Positions 18,288 to 27,043 of a DNA stretch of 64,000 nt are shown in pieces. The translations under genes and the position numbers were made by a program. The notes under the pieces were generated by a model. The model searched no databases. It saw nothing but the letters and a program-made list of their open reading frames with translations, and was not told the DNA's origin. Within the stretch, counting starts at the first letter, position 1; each line of letters starts with the position of its first letter. The stretch is from Novosphingobium sp. NDB2Meth1 (GTDB lineage Bacteria > Pseudomonadota > Alphaproteobacteria > Sphingomonadales > Sphingomonadaceae). Location: NCBI RefSeq assembly GCF_900117425.1, contig NZ_FPEH01000032.1:372001-436000 (forward strand), read 5' to 3'.

Positions 18288-19064
18288 ATGACGACCGACG
18301 TCCTCGCGAGTTACGAAGTGCTAGGGGTCCCCGTCTCTGTTGTAACCCCGCAGATCGCTGTCGAGCGCATCGAGAGCTGGGCCAAGGATCACGACGGTCG
18401 ATTCGTCTGCATTCGCGACGTGGCCAGCCTGATGGCCATTGCAGACGATCCTGCTCTCAAGGATCTACATGCCGATGCGGCGATGATTACCCCTGATGGC
18501 ACACCCATCGCATTGATCGGCAAACTGCGGGGCTTGCCGGTGCGGCGGACGTGTGGCCCTGATCTGATCGATGAGGTCATGCGCAGGTCGCCCGAAAGCG
18601 GTGTGCGACATTTCCTTTATGGCGGAAAACCGGGGGTTGCCGACAAGCTCGCGGATGTGTTCCGAGCGCGCTATCCGGGTGTGCAGATTGTCGGAACGTA
18701 CTGTCCACCATTCGGGAATATCTCCGCTGAAGAGGAGGCGATGATCTGCCGGACGATCCGCACAAGTGGCGCGGACGTGGTTTGGGTTGGACTTTCGTCA
18801 CCCAAGCAGGACATCTGGATGTGGCGTCATTACAAAGACTTACCACAAACGCTGATTGGGGTCGGCGCCGCCTTCGATTTCCACACCGGCGCAGTCGCAC
18901 GAGCTCCGAAATGGATGCGCAACAACGGTCTTGAATGGGCTCACCGGTTTGCGCAGGAGCCTCAGCGCTTACGGCGACGTTATCTTGTTCTTGCGCCCTC
19001 TTTCGTGATCCGCGCGGCTCTTGCGGAACTTCGGCGCATCATGCGGCGCGTTCCAGTACGCTAA
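18288..19064 (+). CDS. WecG/TagA/CpsF family glycosyltransferase (GT26)
   Basis: 258 residues. Membrane-associated glycosyltransferase of the WecG/TagA/CpsF family, which adds the second sugar to the lipid-linked primer. Hallmarks: SLMAIADDPALKDLHADAAMITPDGTP in two parts, with the catalytic-region TPDGTP, then VWVGLSSPKQDIWM, GVGAAFDFHTG, RAPKWMRNNGLEWAHRFAQEP. All are highly conserved in the family. It is divergent from gmd and convergent with the next gene, so it seems to be a single-gene transcript, probably acting directly after the initiating transferase at 4744. Confidence 0.93.
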   Translation: MTTDVLASYEVLGVPVSVVTPQIAVERIESWAKDHDGRFVCIRDVASLMAIADDPALKDLHADAAMITPDGTPIALIGKLRGLPVRRTCGPDLIDEVMRRSPESGVRHFLYGGKPGVADKLADVFRARYPGVQIVGTYCPPFGNISAEEEAMICRTIRTSGADVVWVGLSSPKQDIWMWRHYKDLPQTLIGVGAAFDFHTGAVARAPKWMRNNGLEWAHRFAQEPQRLRRRYLVLAPSFVIRAALAELRRIMRRVPVR

Positions 19065-19117
19065 CCACGTTCAAGACGTCCGCACCGTTCCGTTACTGCA
19101 AGACAATCGCTCTGCCT

Positions 19118-20410
19118 TCAGGCCAAGGTTACGACGCTCCAATCCCACGGTGCCACGAGAAAGCTGCCGGTTTGTGAAACGCTTGGTTCGGTGCGCTCGG
19201 CAGACTGAAGAACCGCCCTCGCAGGGGTAGCGAGCCGGACGGTCAAAGGCCGAGACTTGCTGGTCGGGTATCCGGGAATAAAATGAACAAGCGTACGGGT
19301 ACCCGCACGGCGCACGACAGTCTTTACCCCCGCATTGTCAAGCGATGTGAGAGATTCGGTTGAAAAGAGATCAACGGCCTTCAAATCCGTGAACCGGGAT
19401 GCATCAAGCAGAGGACCGATCAAACGGACAAAGCGATAAAGCGGCACCACCAATTCGGGATCCGCAGAGTATCGCGGTCCATCGGTCATATAGACATTGT
19501 AGGGGAAGATCATTGCCCCCCCCAGTGCGTGCACCGCGGCAATGGTTGCTCGGTTCAACCTTATGTCGCGCGAACGCAAAGTGACCACCTGCATCCAGCC
19601 ATCGCGCTCGAATTGGCGGAACTTCTGCTGGAGGCGATCAAGGTCGGCTTCGTCCGATCCGATCTCGCACATGCCATAGTCGAACAGCGATGTCGGCGGG
19701 CTCAACGACATGTTGAAGTTATTGCAGGACATGACCACCACACGACCGGCCGCCGCATTCACACCCGCCCGCAAGGCCTTCACGTAATCGATGGTGCTTT
19801 CGGTCTGAAACTGCAACATGGCCCGTTTAAGGTCAAAACCTCGCACCGATGCTTTCCTGCGGCAGAAATTGCACCAGCATGCTCCGAAGGAAACGGCCTG
19901 TATCTGCCCCGCTGCGTCGTCATGCTGGATCCACTCTGCACCGGCCGCAAGCGCATTCCTGGCCCGCTCAAGCTGTAGCCGGAGGAAGTCGGGATTATTG
20001 ACGCAACCCCAGTAGAGACCCTTTCCGCGCTGCCAAGGCGCCTCCAACAACCTCCCATTGCGATCGTTAGTACGTCCTGTGCGATATGTAGCAACAGTCG
20101 GAGAATCCTGGGGAATCATGTTTATAGCGCCACCAGCCCCGGGAATGCCGGATTGACGCAGATCGAAAAAGAACGTGCCACCATCAACATATGTCCAGTC
20201 GCATCGGGTGGCACCTGCCAGCTTTGCGAGAAACAGCCCTTCTGCGCTTGGCACTCGGGCTGACAAGATCACATCAGAGGGCTTTGGTCGACCGTACAAA
20301 CCTTGGCTGGCAAATGACGAACGACTCAGCAACGCCGACGAAGTCATCGCTGTGATCGCCAGTCGCAGGGCTTGTCGTCTGGAGCAGTACAATCCATGGT
20401 TGACAGTCAC
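19118..20410 (-). CDS. Exported protein, probable glycoside-hydrolase-like (TIM-barrel)
   Basis: 430 residues with a twin-arginine type N-terminus (CSRRQALRLAITAM) and a likely cleavage near residue 35. Start is GTG with GAGGTGGAG in front. The body has features of glycosidase barrels: DWTYVDGGTFFFDLR, GAEWIQHDDAAGQIQ, GACWCNFC (three Cys in a CWCNFC cluster) and DYGMCEIGSDEADLD; the last 80 residues resemble the beta-domain that follows such barrels (TRTLVHFIPGYP). It may trim or process the polysaccharide in the periplasm. The exact family is not recognised. It is likely transferred with the EPS cluster. Confidence 0.6.
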   Translation of the reverse strand: MTVNHGLYCSRRQALRLAITAMTSSALLSRSSFASQGLYGRPKPSDVILSARVPSAEGLFLAKLAGATRCDWTYVDGGTFFFDLRQSGIPGAGGAINMIPQDSPTVATYRTGRTNDRNGRLLEAPWQRGKGLYWGCVNNPDFLRLQLERARNALAAGAEWIQHDDAAGQIQAVSFGACWCNFCRRKASVRGFDLKRAMLQFQTESTIDYVKALRAGVNAAAGRVVVMSCNNFNMSLSPPTSLFDYGMCEIGSDEADLDRLQQKFRQFERDGWMQVVTLRSRDIRLNRATIAAVHALGGAMIFPYNVYMTDGPRYSADPELVVPLYRFVRLIGPLLDASRFTDLKAVDLFSTESLTSLDNAGVKTVVRRAGTRTLVHFIPGYPTSKSRPLTVRLATPARAVLQSAERTEPSVSQTGSFLVAPWDWSVVTLA

Positions 20411-20570
20411 GAATGCTCCACCTCAGTTAAATGGCTGGAATTAAAAAACCAACTCAAGTCTCTATGCAGTGAGATAAATTTTTAAATTTATATAATAAAC
20501 TCGTTTGAAAACATTTATTTATACAAGATTCTATCGGAGAAATTATTTAAATATATAAATTGCCAAATTA
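20411..20570. other. AT-rich intergenic region
   Basis: About 160 bases, strongly AT-rich compared with the rest of the window (runs such as TTTTTAAATTTATATAATAAAC near 20480, written here only in part). It holds the promoter region of the exported protein at 19118 on the minus strand and the 3' end of the membrane polymerase gene. No hairpin with a T run could be fixed. The composition marks it as recently acquired DNA. Confidence 0.5.
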
Positions 20571-21959
20571 TTATCTTGCTATATTATCTCTATTCAAGTT
20601 TATGCGTTTTTGATACAAAATGATAGCCAACAGTAATCCACTAGGCAGAAGCGATGTCGTAGAATTGTATCCGGAGCTTAGTAGATTTGAAAACAAAAAT
20701 GCTCCAAATAACTGCACTCCACGCACACCCATTAAAAAATACAATATCGCCGCAAAGACAGTTAGGCCCAAATATCCCATTCCGACAATAATGAATATCG
20801 ACGCAGAAACGGCCGAATAAAAATCCGCCGAAAGACTTTGCCAATTATAAAGCAAACGCGTCTTATAGACCACGTATCTCTGCATATCATCTTGTGGCGT
20901 CGGCCCAAGTCCAACCAGAACCGACTGGTCGCCATCATAGAGATATCCGATTGGAATCAATAGTCGTTCATTGAGGCTGCCATCGCCACTGACAGCCCCC
21001 CTGCTGTCCAAAGCATTGGCGATGCGATCCGACTGGGTGTAGGAAACTGCAGCCGCCACCAGAGCCAGCAGAACACCAATCCCCACCAGCCTAAAGCCTA
21101 TGGGCGCACGCTTGCGCCCTTTCGATCCGGTGCTGTCGGCCCTCAGGGTACGAGCAGCCTGCAACGCCATCGCCGGCAACGCAAAGAAATAAGAAACCGA
21201 CCTGGTGGCGATCATGAAGGCCGCACCAGACCACAGCGAAGCCACCCCACCTTGTGTAGCGGCGATGAATGCAGCCATCATCAGACCGATGTATCGTGCG
21301 AAGTGCGACGGCTCTGAGAACATGCTCATCGGTCGGCCGCCGTAGAGTGTCAGTTCGCGGTCAAGCGAAATATTCGCCCAAGATACATTCGAGGGATAAA
21401 AATACTGCCTTATATTGAAAAACTGGGCGTAAAAAATTTGCTCGACTACGATAATTGCGAGAAATATCTGGGCAAGCCTGATGAAATATCGCTTCTTTAC
21501 CTGAAGCGGTGCATATTCGAGCCACCGAAGAAAATATGTTCCAGCTGCAACCATTGTAATCAGGCCGAGACCTCCTTGCAGAAAAGACGTGATTTTTATG
21601 TTTCCTCGTATCAGTGCAAACATCGTTGCCGGTAGGAAAGCCAGAATATATGCCAACAAAAACAATAGCAGTTGTTTGTCAACGCGCCAACCGATCCTCA
21701 TCAGCATGTAGAGTGTAAACGGAACTGAAAGCACTGTAATACGTGGAACGCCGAATACTTCCACCGCCGGGGTCGAAACCGTCAGAAGCGACATGATTGC
21801 GACGACAAACAGCGTCAGCGGATCTGCGCTACGTGAGGCCTGGCGCCGCGCGGATCCCACTTGGCCGACAGGCCGGTACCGTTGGCCCCGACCAGCTTGT
21901 GAGGCTGCTTTCGATGCGCTCATCGCCTTCATCATAACCGTCGGCTTGCTGTTCGTCAT
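20571..21959 (-). CDS. O-antigen polymerase-like membrane protein (second Wzy candidate)
   Basis: 462 residues; a charged tail of about 45 residues, then roughly ten hydrophobic segments (for example LTLFVVAIMSLLTV, FLLAYILAFLPATMFALI). The pattern of long loops (GGRPMSMFSEPSHFARYIG, a typical Wzy-like FxEPSHF loop) fits an O-antigen/EPS polymerase. The 3' half is AT-richer than the neighbours. AGGA precedes the ATG at 21959 with 8 bases spacing. It is the last gene of the ten-gene minus-strand run and would polymerise the repeat carrying the special sugar made by that run. Confidence 0.75.
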   Translation of the reverse strand: MTNSKPTVMMKAMSASKAASQAGRGQRYRPVGQVGSARRQASRSADPLTLFVVAIMSLLTVSTPAVEVFGVPRITVLSVPFTLYMLMRIGWRVDKQLLLFLLAYILAFLPATMFALIRGNIKITSFLQGGLGLITMVAAGTYFLRWLEYAPLQVKKRYFIRLAQIFLAIIVVEQIFYAQFFNIRQYFYPSNVSWANISLDRELTLYGGRPMSMFSEPSHFARYIGLMMAAFIAATQGGVASLWSGAAFMIATRSVSYFFALPAMALQAARTLRADSTGSKGRKRAPIGFRLVGIGVLLALVAAAVSYTQSDRIANALDSRGAVSGDGSLNERLLIPIGYLYDGDQSVLVGLGPTPQDDMQRYVVYKTRLLYNWQSLSADFYSAVSASIFIIVGMGYLGLTVFAAILYFLMGVRGVQLFGAFLFSNLLSSGYNSTTSLLPSGLLLAIILYQKRINLNRDNIAR

Positions 21960-21990
21960 CAGGCGTCCTGCGTGTTTCGAGGGGTGATGT

Positions 21991-22851
21991 TCAAGGCGAT
22001 ACCGGTTCGCTCGCGCTGTGCCCCATCGTCGCGCTCACAGCTTCCTCCACCGTGCCGCGCTCGAATGTGGTGAGAGCCGACTTTCGGGAGATGTTGATGA
22101 TCTGGACGCCGCGCTTGTCAGCCAGATCCCGGACGTACTGATACCCGCGCTCCATACCATCGATTGGGGCCGTGTTTACTACTTCACCCGGCTTGCGGTA
22201 GTTTGGGTCGAAATGATCGGCCGCGCCCGAGTGGGTGGATCGCTTGCCTGTCGCCACGAGGTTTTCGCCGCGATAGGAATGATCGATCCCGATCACGTAG
22301 ACCCGCTTTGCACCGGCCCAGATGGCCAGCTCTATGTTGGGCACAGTGATCGTATAGCCCGTGAAGAATCCATTCATGGGGTCGAGGTCTTCGTTACCCG
22401 AAACGTATTTGCGCTCGCCCTCAGGATCGAGCAAGTAGCGCCAGGTCAGCTTTCTCGATCCGCGGCACATGAAGTGAAAGGCATCGGGCAGGAGAACCTG
22501 ATCGAAATCTTCGTAATGCTCTGCCGGAAGTTTGTGCATGAGCAGCGAATCTCCGATCGTATAGAGCCGGGGACGCCAACTGGTGCGGGGGAAGAGCAGG
22601 TTGATCTTGTTTGAAGCGATAGCCGGAATATTCCCGAGAGCCTCAAGATCCTCCAGCCGGAGGGATGGACCGTTGCCGACCACCAGCCAGTTGTCGTACC
22701 CGGCCACTGCAGCGCGCAGTTCTGCCCAGCGCTGCTCGCGATCGCGATTGTAGACCGGATTGATCCGCCCATTCACCGGCCCCAGAATCTTCATCATCGG
22801 TAAGGCCTTGAGATAGAAACCGGCCATCAATCGCATTTGCTCGAGATTCAT
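21991..22851 (-). CDS. DUF115 / Maf-MptE-like protein, probable glycosyltransferase
   Basis: 286 residues from the ATG at 22851 (GGAG 8 bases upstream). Two in-frame alternatives, at 22881 and 22917, would add 10 or 22 residues; the last has AAGG and overlaps the flippase gene. The core NWLVVGNGPSLRLEDLEAL, then PAIASNKINLLFP and KRVYVIGIDHSYRGENL, is the pattern of PF01973 (DUF115), a Rossmann-like fold. It is shared by archaeal 6-hydroxymethylpterin pyrophosphokinase and by Maf proteins that attach CMP-nonulosonic acids to flagellin. Because a CMP-sugar synthetase-like gene is in the same run, I favour a glycosyltransferase. Confidence 0.7.
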   Translation of the reverse strand: MNLEQMRLMAGFYLKALPMMKILGPVNGRINPVYNRDREQRWAELRAAVAGYDNWLVVGNGPSLRLEDLEALGNIPAIASNKINLLFPRTSWRPRLYTIGDSLLMHKLPAEHYEDFDQVLLPDAFHFMCRGSRKLTWRYLLDPEGERKYVSGNEDLDPMNGFFTGYTITVPNIELAIWAGAKRVYVIGIDHSYRGENLVATGKRSTHSGAADHFDPNYRKPGEVVNTAPIDGMERGYQYVRDLADKRGVQIINISRKSALTTFERGTVEEAVSATMGHSASEPVSP

Positions 22852-22888
22852 CGAGGGATCTCCGTGTTGATCATGCGGCATTCCCGCC

Positions 22889-24436
22889 CTAGCGAGACGG
22901 CCGATCTCCTGACTCATTCTGACCTTGGTCACGTACTCGACCAAATGATCTGTTGCGCAGCTGATGTTTGCCGACAAGGCCCAACAGGTGCTGCCTGAGG
23001 CTTGCATCCATAAGCAGTGTAAGGCCTGCATATAGCGAGATGGCAGCACCTGCCGCACCGGCTAGAACAACCAGTGGGGGCAAATGCAATGCGCCTTCGA
23101 CCATTTGACCGACCAAGATGGCAGGCGCCACCGCCAGCACGATAGGCGCCATATTTCGCGCATAATCGCGCATACGAAACAGCGCCACTTTCGAAAGCCA
23201 CCAAACTGCCAAGGGCATTACCAAGGCCGTGATCGCTAGCGACTGGACGACGGCGGCAATACCATATGGCGCAGCAACGACGATGCCGAGGCCCTGGAAG
23301 ACACTGATGAACAAGTTCCAGCGCCAGGCGACGCTTGGCCGTCCCATCGCAGCAAACGTGGGAAACACATTCGCGCCAAGTGCCAAAATCATCTGTGAAA
23401 ATGCGAGGTAGAGCAGTACCGTGCTTCCCGCTGCCCATTTGCCGCCGCCATAGACGACCAGAAACGACTTCGGTGCAGCGGCCAGCATCAACAATGGCGC
23501 ATTGAGGCAAAAGTACGTAAAGCGCACTGTCTGCAGGAAGCTGGCGCCCACTTGTGCCGGATTGTCCCGCAACTGTGCGAACGTGGGGTAAATGACGTTG
23601 TTGATCATGCCCGAAAGCTGCGTGAAGACCAGTTGCACGATCCGCGAGCAGAAAACGTATAGGCCCACAACCTCGACTGATGCCACCCTGCCGATCAGGA
23701 GCTGCGGCATGTTGAGCCAAAGCGCCCCGGTGAGGCTTCCCAGCGAAAGGTGCACACCGACGGAAAGGATGTCTGCCAGATGTCGCATGCCGAAACGGTG
23801 CAGGCCCATAGGCAGGCCGACGAAGCGCGCGACGAGAAACACATAGAAGCCGATCAATCCCTGCAGCGCGAACAGCGCAAGCAGGCCCTGGCCTGCATAG
23901 GCAAGGAGCAGCGACGTTATCCCGGCGAGCACGACAGCCGCCGTCTGCACCAGCGCGAGCTTGGAGAACTGCAGGCTCTTCTGGGCCTGTGCCACATCGA
24001 CGGCACCGAGACACATCAATGGCACGAACAGCGCACCGATCACCACCGCATGGCCCATGTCGGCCGAGTGATAGAACGCGGTCGCAAACGGGGAGACAAC
24101 GATCAGGACAGCAGCGGTAATCAGACCGATCAGCAGTGACAGGAACTGTGCAGCTCCCAGATGGCCGCGCTCCATGTTCGGCACCGCAATGATCGACTGC
24201 GCTGCGCCGTTCAAACTGATGGTATAACCGAGCGAGGCGCCGGCCCAGCCGATCCCGTAAAGCCCCATCTCGGTAGCTGTAACCTGGCGGCTCACAAGCG
24301 CGAGCGCGCCGCCGGCGATCAGGATGCGTGCGGCCGTGCCGAGCGTTGACCAGCTCATATTCCGCACAAGGCCCTTTGCCTCGGACGAATCAAGACCTTT
24401 CGCAACGCCAAGGGCGGGTCCGCTCCGGTCAGTCAC
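22889..24436 (-). CDS. Polysaccharide flippase (oligosaccharide translocase family)
   Basis: Lipid-linked oligosaccharide flippase of the MATE-like (Wzx) superfamily, with about 12-14 hydrophobic segments starting with RNMSWSTLGTAARILIAGGA. From the GTG at 24436 it has 515 residues; that start overlaps the end of the SGNH gene by 8 bases and has AGGA upstream. An ATG at 24358 would remove 26 cytoplasmic residues. The open frame upstream of 24436 lies inside the neighbouring gene and is unlikely to be coding. It would move the finished repeat unit to the periplasmic face for polymerisation. Confidence 0.85.
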   Translation of the reverse strand: MTDRSGPALGVAKGLDSSEAKGLVRNMSWSTLGTAARILIAGGALALVSRQVTATEMGLYGIGWAGASLGYTISLNGAAQSIIAVPNMERGHLGAAQFLSLLIGLITAAVLIVVSPFATAFYHSADMGHAVVIGALFVPLMCLGAVDVAQAQKSLQFSKLALVQTAAVVLAGITSLLLAYAGQGLLALFALQGLIGFYVFLVARFVGLPMGLHRFGMRHLADILSVGVHLSLGSLTGALWLNMPQLLIGRVASVEVVGLYVFCSRIVQLVFTQLSGMINNVIYPTFAQLRDNPAQVGASFLQTVRFTYFCLNAPLLMLAAAPKSFLVVYGGGKWAAGSTVLLYLAFSQMILALGANVFPTFAAMGRPSVAWRWNLFISVFQGLGIVVAAPYGIAAVVQSLAITALVMPLAVWWLSKVALFRMRDYARNMAPIVLAVAPAILVGQMVEGALHLPPLVVLAGAAGAAISLYAGLTLLMDASLRQHLLGLVGKHQLRNRSFGRVRDQGQNESGDRPSR

Positions 24437-25421
24437 GCTCAATGATTCCTGTGAGCCCGGCACCGCGCAGGAGCGGGGCCGCAAGGCGGCAGAATGTCGC
24501 GTTGCCGCGCGCGCTCCAATGCGTGTCGTAGGGAAGGAAGTCGGAGAATCCGAACGCACTGCAGGGGAGCGCATGGGCCTCGACATGGGGTGCCAGCCGA
24601 ACCCGGAAGGCATCCCAGAAGCGGTCGTAACCTTGCGCCAGCAGCGTCAGCCTCGGCGAGAACCCGCAGTCGGCCGCGAGTTCCTCCTTGATCGGCACCC
24701 GCAGCACAACAACCTTTTTGAAGCGGGTGAAGAGCTGGTCGAGGTGTCCTGCGACCGTGTCGAACAGCGCCTTGTTCTGGTCCAACTCGAGATGGCAGTA
24801 GGCTGCGTTGAAGAACCACGGTTCGCCATCGATCCGGGCGTAATGGGAGAGGCCAGAGGTGGCTTTGGCCCCTTCCTTGGCAAGCCAGCGCGGGATGAGC
24901 TTCAACGTGCTGGCGTGGTCTGCCTTCCAACGCATGATGCTGAAGATATCGCGCCCTTCGCGGTCTGCCGCGAGGTAGCCTTGCGCCGTTTTCCAGAGAT
25001 TGGGATGATAGAGATACAGCAACGCATCGCCGCTGCCGGTGTAGACATCCTCCAGCAAGCGGATCTGGTTGAGCGGTCCAACTGGCATCGCCGCGTTGAA
25101 CCACTGGCCGGACTCAAGTATCTGCTCGTACCAGTTCTCGCCATTGTCCACCGACAAGCCCATTGCGAAAGAAGTTCCCAGCAGGACTTGCGGCGCATCC
25201 GGCGCAGCGGGTCCACGCAGACCAAGCGCGTTGGAGCGGAAGCTGAAACCGAGCTCGCGCCGGTCAAGCGAAAGATTCGGGTGAAAACGGATGCCATGAC
25301 GCGGATCGGAGGCGAGCAGGCTTAGCCAGCGCCTACCATTAAGCGGATTGGTAAAGTTAACCCGCCGCTGCCTGTTCGGCCACACCATCGCAGCCAGCCC
25401 CGAGACGACTGCCGCTCGCAT
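24429..25421 (-). CDS. SGNH-hydrolase-like protein (AlgX/AlgJ-like)
   Basis: 330 residues from the ATG at 25421, which directly follows the stop of the upstream dehydrogenase gene. The N-terminal GTSFAMGLSVDNGENWYEQIL contains the SGNH nucleophile Ser block (GTSF, followed by ENWYEQIL) and the C-terminus has DTHWSARGNATFC, the Asp-x-His-Trp motif of AlgX/AlgJ/PatB-type O-acetyltransferases. No clear signal peptide is seen in this start. It probably adds or removes acetyl or a similar group on the sugar chain or its precursor. SGNH proteins vary in function, so the reaction remains open. Confidence 0.7.
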   Translation of the reverse strand: MRAAVVSGLAAMVWPNRQRRVNFTNPLNGRRWLSLLASDPRHGIRFHPNLSLDRRELGFSFRSNALGLRGPAAPDAPQVLLGTSFAMGLSVDNGENWYEQILESGQWFNAAMPVGPLNQIRLLEDVYTGSGDALLYLYHPNLWKTAQGYLAADREGRDIFSIMRWKADHASTLKLIPRWLAKEGAKATSGLSHYARIDGEPWFFNAAYCHLELDQNKALFDTVAGHLDQLFTRFKKVVVLRVPIKEELAADCGFSPRLTLLAQGYDRFWDAFRVRLAPHVEAHALPCSAFGFSDFLPYDTHWSARGNATFCRLAAPLLRGAGLTGIIERD

Positions 25422-25422
25422 C

Positions 25423-26358
25423 TTAATCGGCCAGAATTCCGTCGAGATTCGCCAGCGTGTTGGCATGCACATGCTCGACCGCCGAATGCAGGTTGTTGGC
25501 GTTGTGGCTGCCCAGCACCACGTTCGGCAGGCTGCGCAGCGGGCTGGTCATCGGCAGCGGCTCCTCCTCGAACACGTCGAGCCCGGCGCCGGCGATCTGC
25601 CCGGCCTGAAGGGCAGCGATCAGCGCGGGTTCATCGACCAGCGGGCCGCGGCCGACGTTGACCACGATGGCTTCGGGTTTCATCCGCGCCAGCCGCGCGG
25701 CGTTGACGATGTGACGGTTCTCGGCGGTCAGGTTGCAGGCGAGTGCGATGACGTCGGCCTCGGCCATCAATGCGTCGACGTCCATGAAAGTGACGCCCTC
25801 CATGTCGGGCCGCGCAGCCGCAAGCGGCGGATCGTGTGCAATGATCGTCATCCCGCAGCCCCGCGCGCGGCGGGCGATGCCCTGGCCGATCGCGCCATAG
25901 CCGATCAGGCCGAGCGTACGGCCGAACAGGCCCAGCCCGCGCGGCTTGGGCCATCCGCCGGCGCGGACACCCTGGTCGATCGCCAGCAGCGAGCGGGTTA
26001 GCATCAGCATGTAGCCGATCGCCACTTCGGCGACGGCTTCGGAGAAGGCCGCCGGACTGTTCTTGACCGGGATGCCGAGTTCGGCGGCGGCGGCAAGATC
26101 GATGCTGTCGAGCCCGGTGCCCCACTTGGCGATGCCCTTGAGCCGCGGCAGGTGCGCTTCGAGCACGGCCCGGGTGATGCGGTCATCACCGGCGAGCCAG
26201 CCATCGAACTGGCCAGCGAAGCCGAGGCAGGCTTCCTCGCTGAGGAACTGGTCGACCTCGGGAAACACCGGTTCCCAGCCGCGCGCGCGGATTTCCGCCT
26301 CGAAACGGGGGCGCTCGTTCAGCATCATGATGTTGGAGACGAGAATGCGCTTGGTCAT
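25423..26358 (-). CDS. D-2-hydroxyacid dehydrogenase family protein
   Basis: 311 residues, NAD-dependent. Substrate domain at both ends and a Rossmann domain in the middle with GLIGYGAIGQGIA (about 150-160), a catalytic Arg in VVNVGRGPLVDE, a Glu in GLDVFEEEP and a His in LGSHNANN, all as in phosphoglycerate dehydrogenases. KWGTGLDSIDLAAA matches the phosphoglycerate dehydrogenase-like subgroup. It interconverts a 2-oxo acid and a D-2-hydroxy acid. In this operon it may act on a 2-keto sugar acid or supply an acyl ornament such as lactate or glycerate to the polysaccharide; the substrate is unknown. Confidence 0.88.
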   Translation of the reverse strand: MTKRILVSNIMMLNERPRFEAEIRARGWEPVFPEVDQFLSEEACLGFAGQFDGWLAGDDRITRAVLEAHLPRLKGIAKWGTGLDSIDLAAAAELGIPVKNSPAAFSEAVAEVAIGYMLMLTRSLLAIDQGVRAGGWPKPRGLGLFGRTLGLIGYGAIGQGIARRARGCGMTIIAHDPPLAAARPDMEGVTFMDVDALMAEADVIALACNLTAENRHIVNAARLARMKPEAIVVNVGRGPLVDEPALIAALQAGQIAGAGLDVFEEEPLPMTSPLRSLPNVVLGSHNANNLHSAVEHVHANTLANLDGILAD

Positions 26359-26368
26359 CGGCTCGGCC

Positions 26369-27037
26369 TTACCCTTGTGCCGCGGCGAGCAGCGCCTCGG
26401 CCACGTCGAGATCGGTCTGCGTCTTGATCACGTGGCCCGAGATGGCGCTGACCGCGAAGAAGCCCACCGAACCGGCATAGGTAGCGGTCTGGCCTGCGGC
26501 TTTGGCAGCAAGGAAGGTCTCGCGGGTCCAGCCGGTGATCGACCAGGTGATGCGCTGCACCGGGGTCAGGTCCTGGCTGTTGGTCTTCTCGGCAAACGTG
26601 AAGTTGACCGGGACACCCTTGAACGCGACTTCGATCTGATCCTCGATGCACGAGAGCATCACGTCGTGCGTGCTGCCCTGCCACGCGACGACGAAATCGC
26701 GAACTTCGGCCGCGGTGAGCAGCGGGGCGATCGAGTGTACCTGCACAAGGCGCTCGCAGTCGTGGACGTTGAAGAACTCGGTCACGAAGTCTTCCGACGT
26801 GGCGTTGTTGTTGCCGAGCTCTTCAGGACGCTGGTGGAACCGGGCATTCTCGGCCTCGGCGATCGGCCCGAACTCGGCGTTTTCCGAGTTGACCCAGATT
26901 TCATCGAAGCAGCCGGCCTCGTGGCACTTGCGGATCGCCCGTACGATGAGCGGCACGCCCTGCAATTCGCGCAGGTTCTTCTTGGCGAGGCGCTGCGAGC
27001 CCATGCGGGCTGGGATCATGGCGATAGTCTTGCCCAT
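26369..27037 (-). CDS. CMP-sugar synthetase-like cytidylyltransferase
   Basis: 222 residues, cytoplasmic. The N-terminus MIPARMGSQRLAKKNL is the CTP-binding loop of the acylneuraminate/KDO cytidylyltransferase family; IWVNSENAEF and HQRPEELGNNNATSEDF follow in the usual order. It would couple a 2-keto sugar acid (sialic-acid-, KDO- or other ulosonate-type) to CMP. Residues of KdsB proper are not obvious, and it looks nearer to the NeuA/spore-coat SpsF-like branch. Ten bases separate it from the next gene. It is the reason to suspect a CMP-activated sugar. Confidence 0.85.
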   Translation of the reverse strand: MGKTIAMIPARMGSQRLAKKNLRELQGVPLIVRAIRKCHEAGCFDEIWVNSENAEFGPIAEAENARFHQRPEELGNNNATSEDFVTEFFNVHDCERLVQVHSIAPLLTAAEVRDFVVAWQGSTHDVMLSCIEDQIEVAFKGVPVNFTFAEKTNSQDLTPVQRITWSITGWTRETFLAAKAAGQTATYAGSVGFFAVSAISGHVIKTQTDLDVAEALLAAAQG

Positions 27038-27043
27038 CGGCGG

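Noticed and set aside
26369..27037. KdsB of the core KDO pathway
   Set aside because: The context is an EPS cassette and KdsB-specific blocks are not evident; core kds genes are expected elsewhere.
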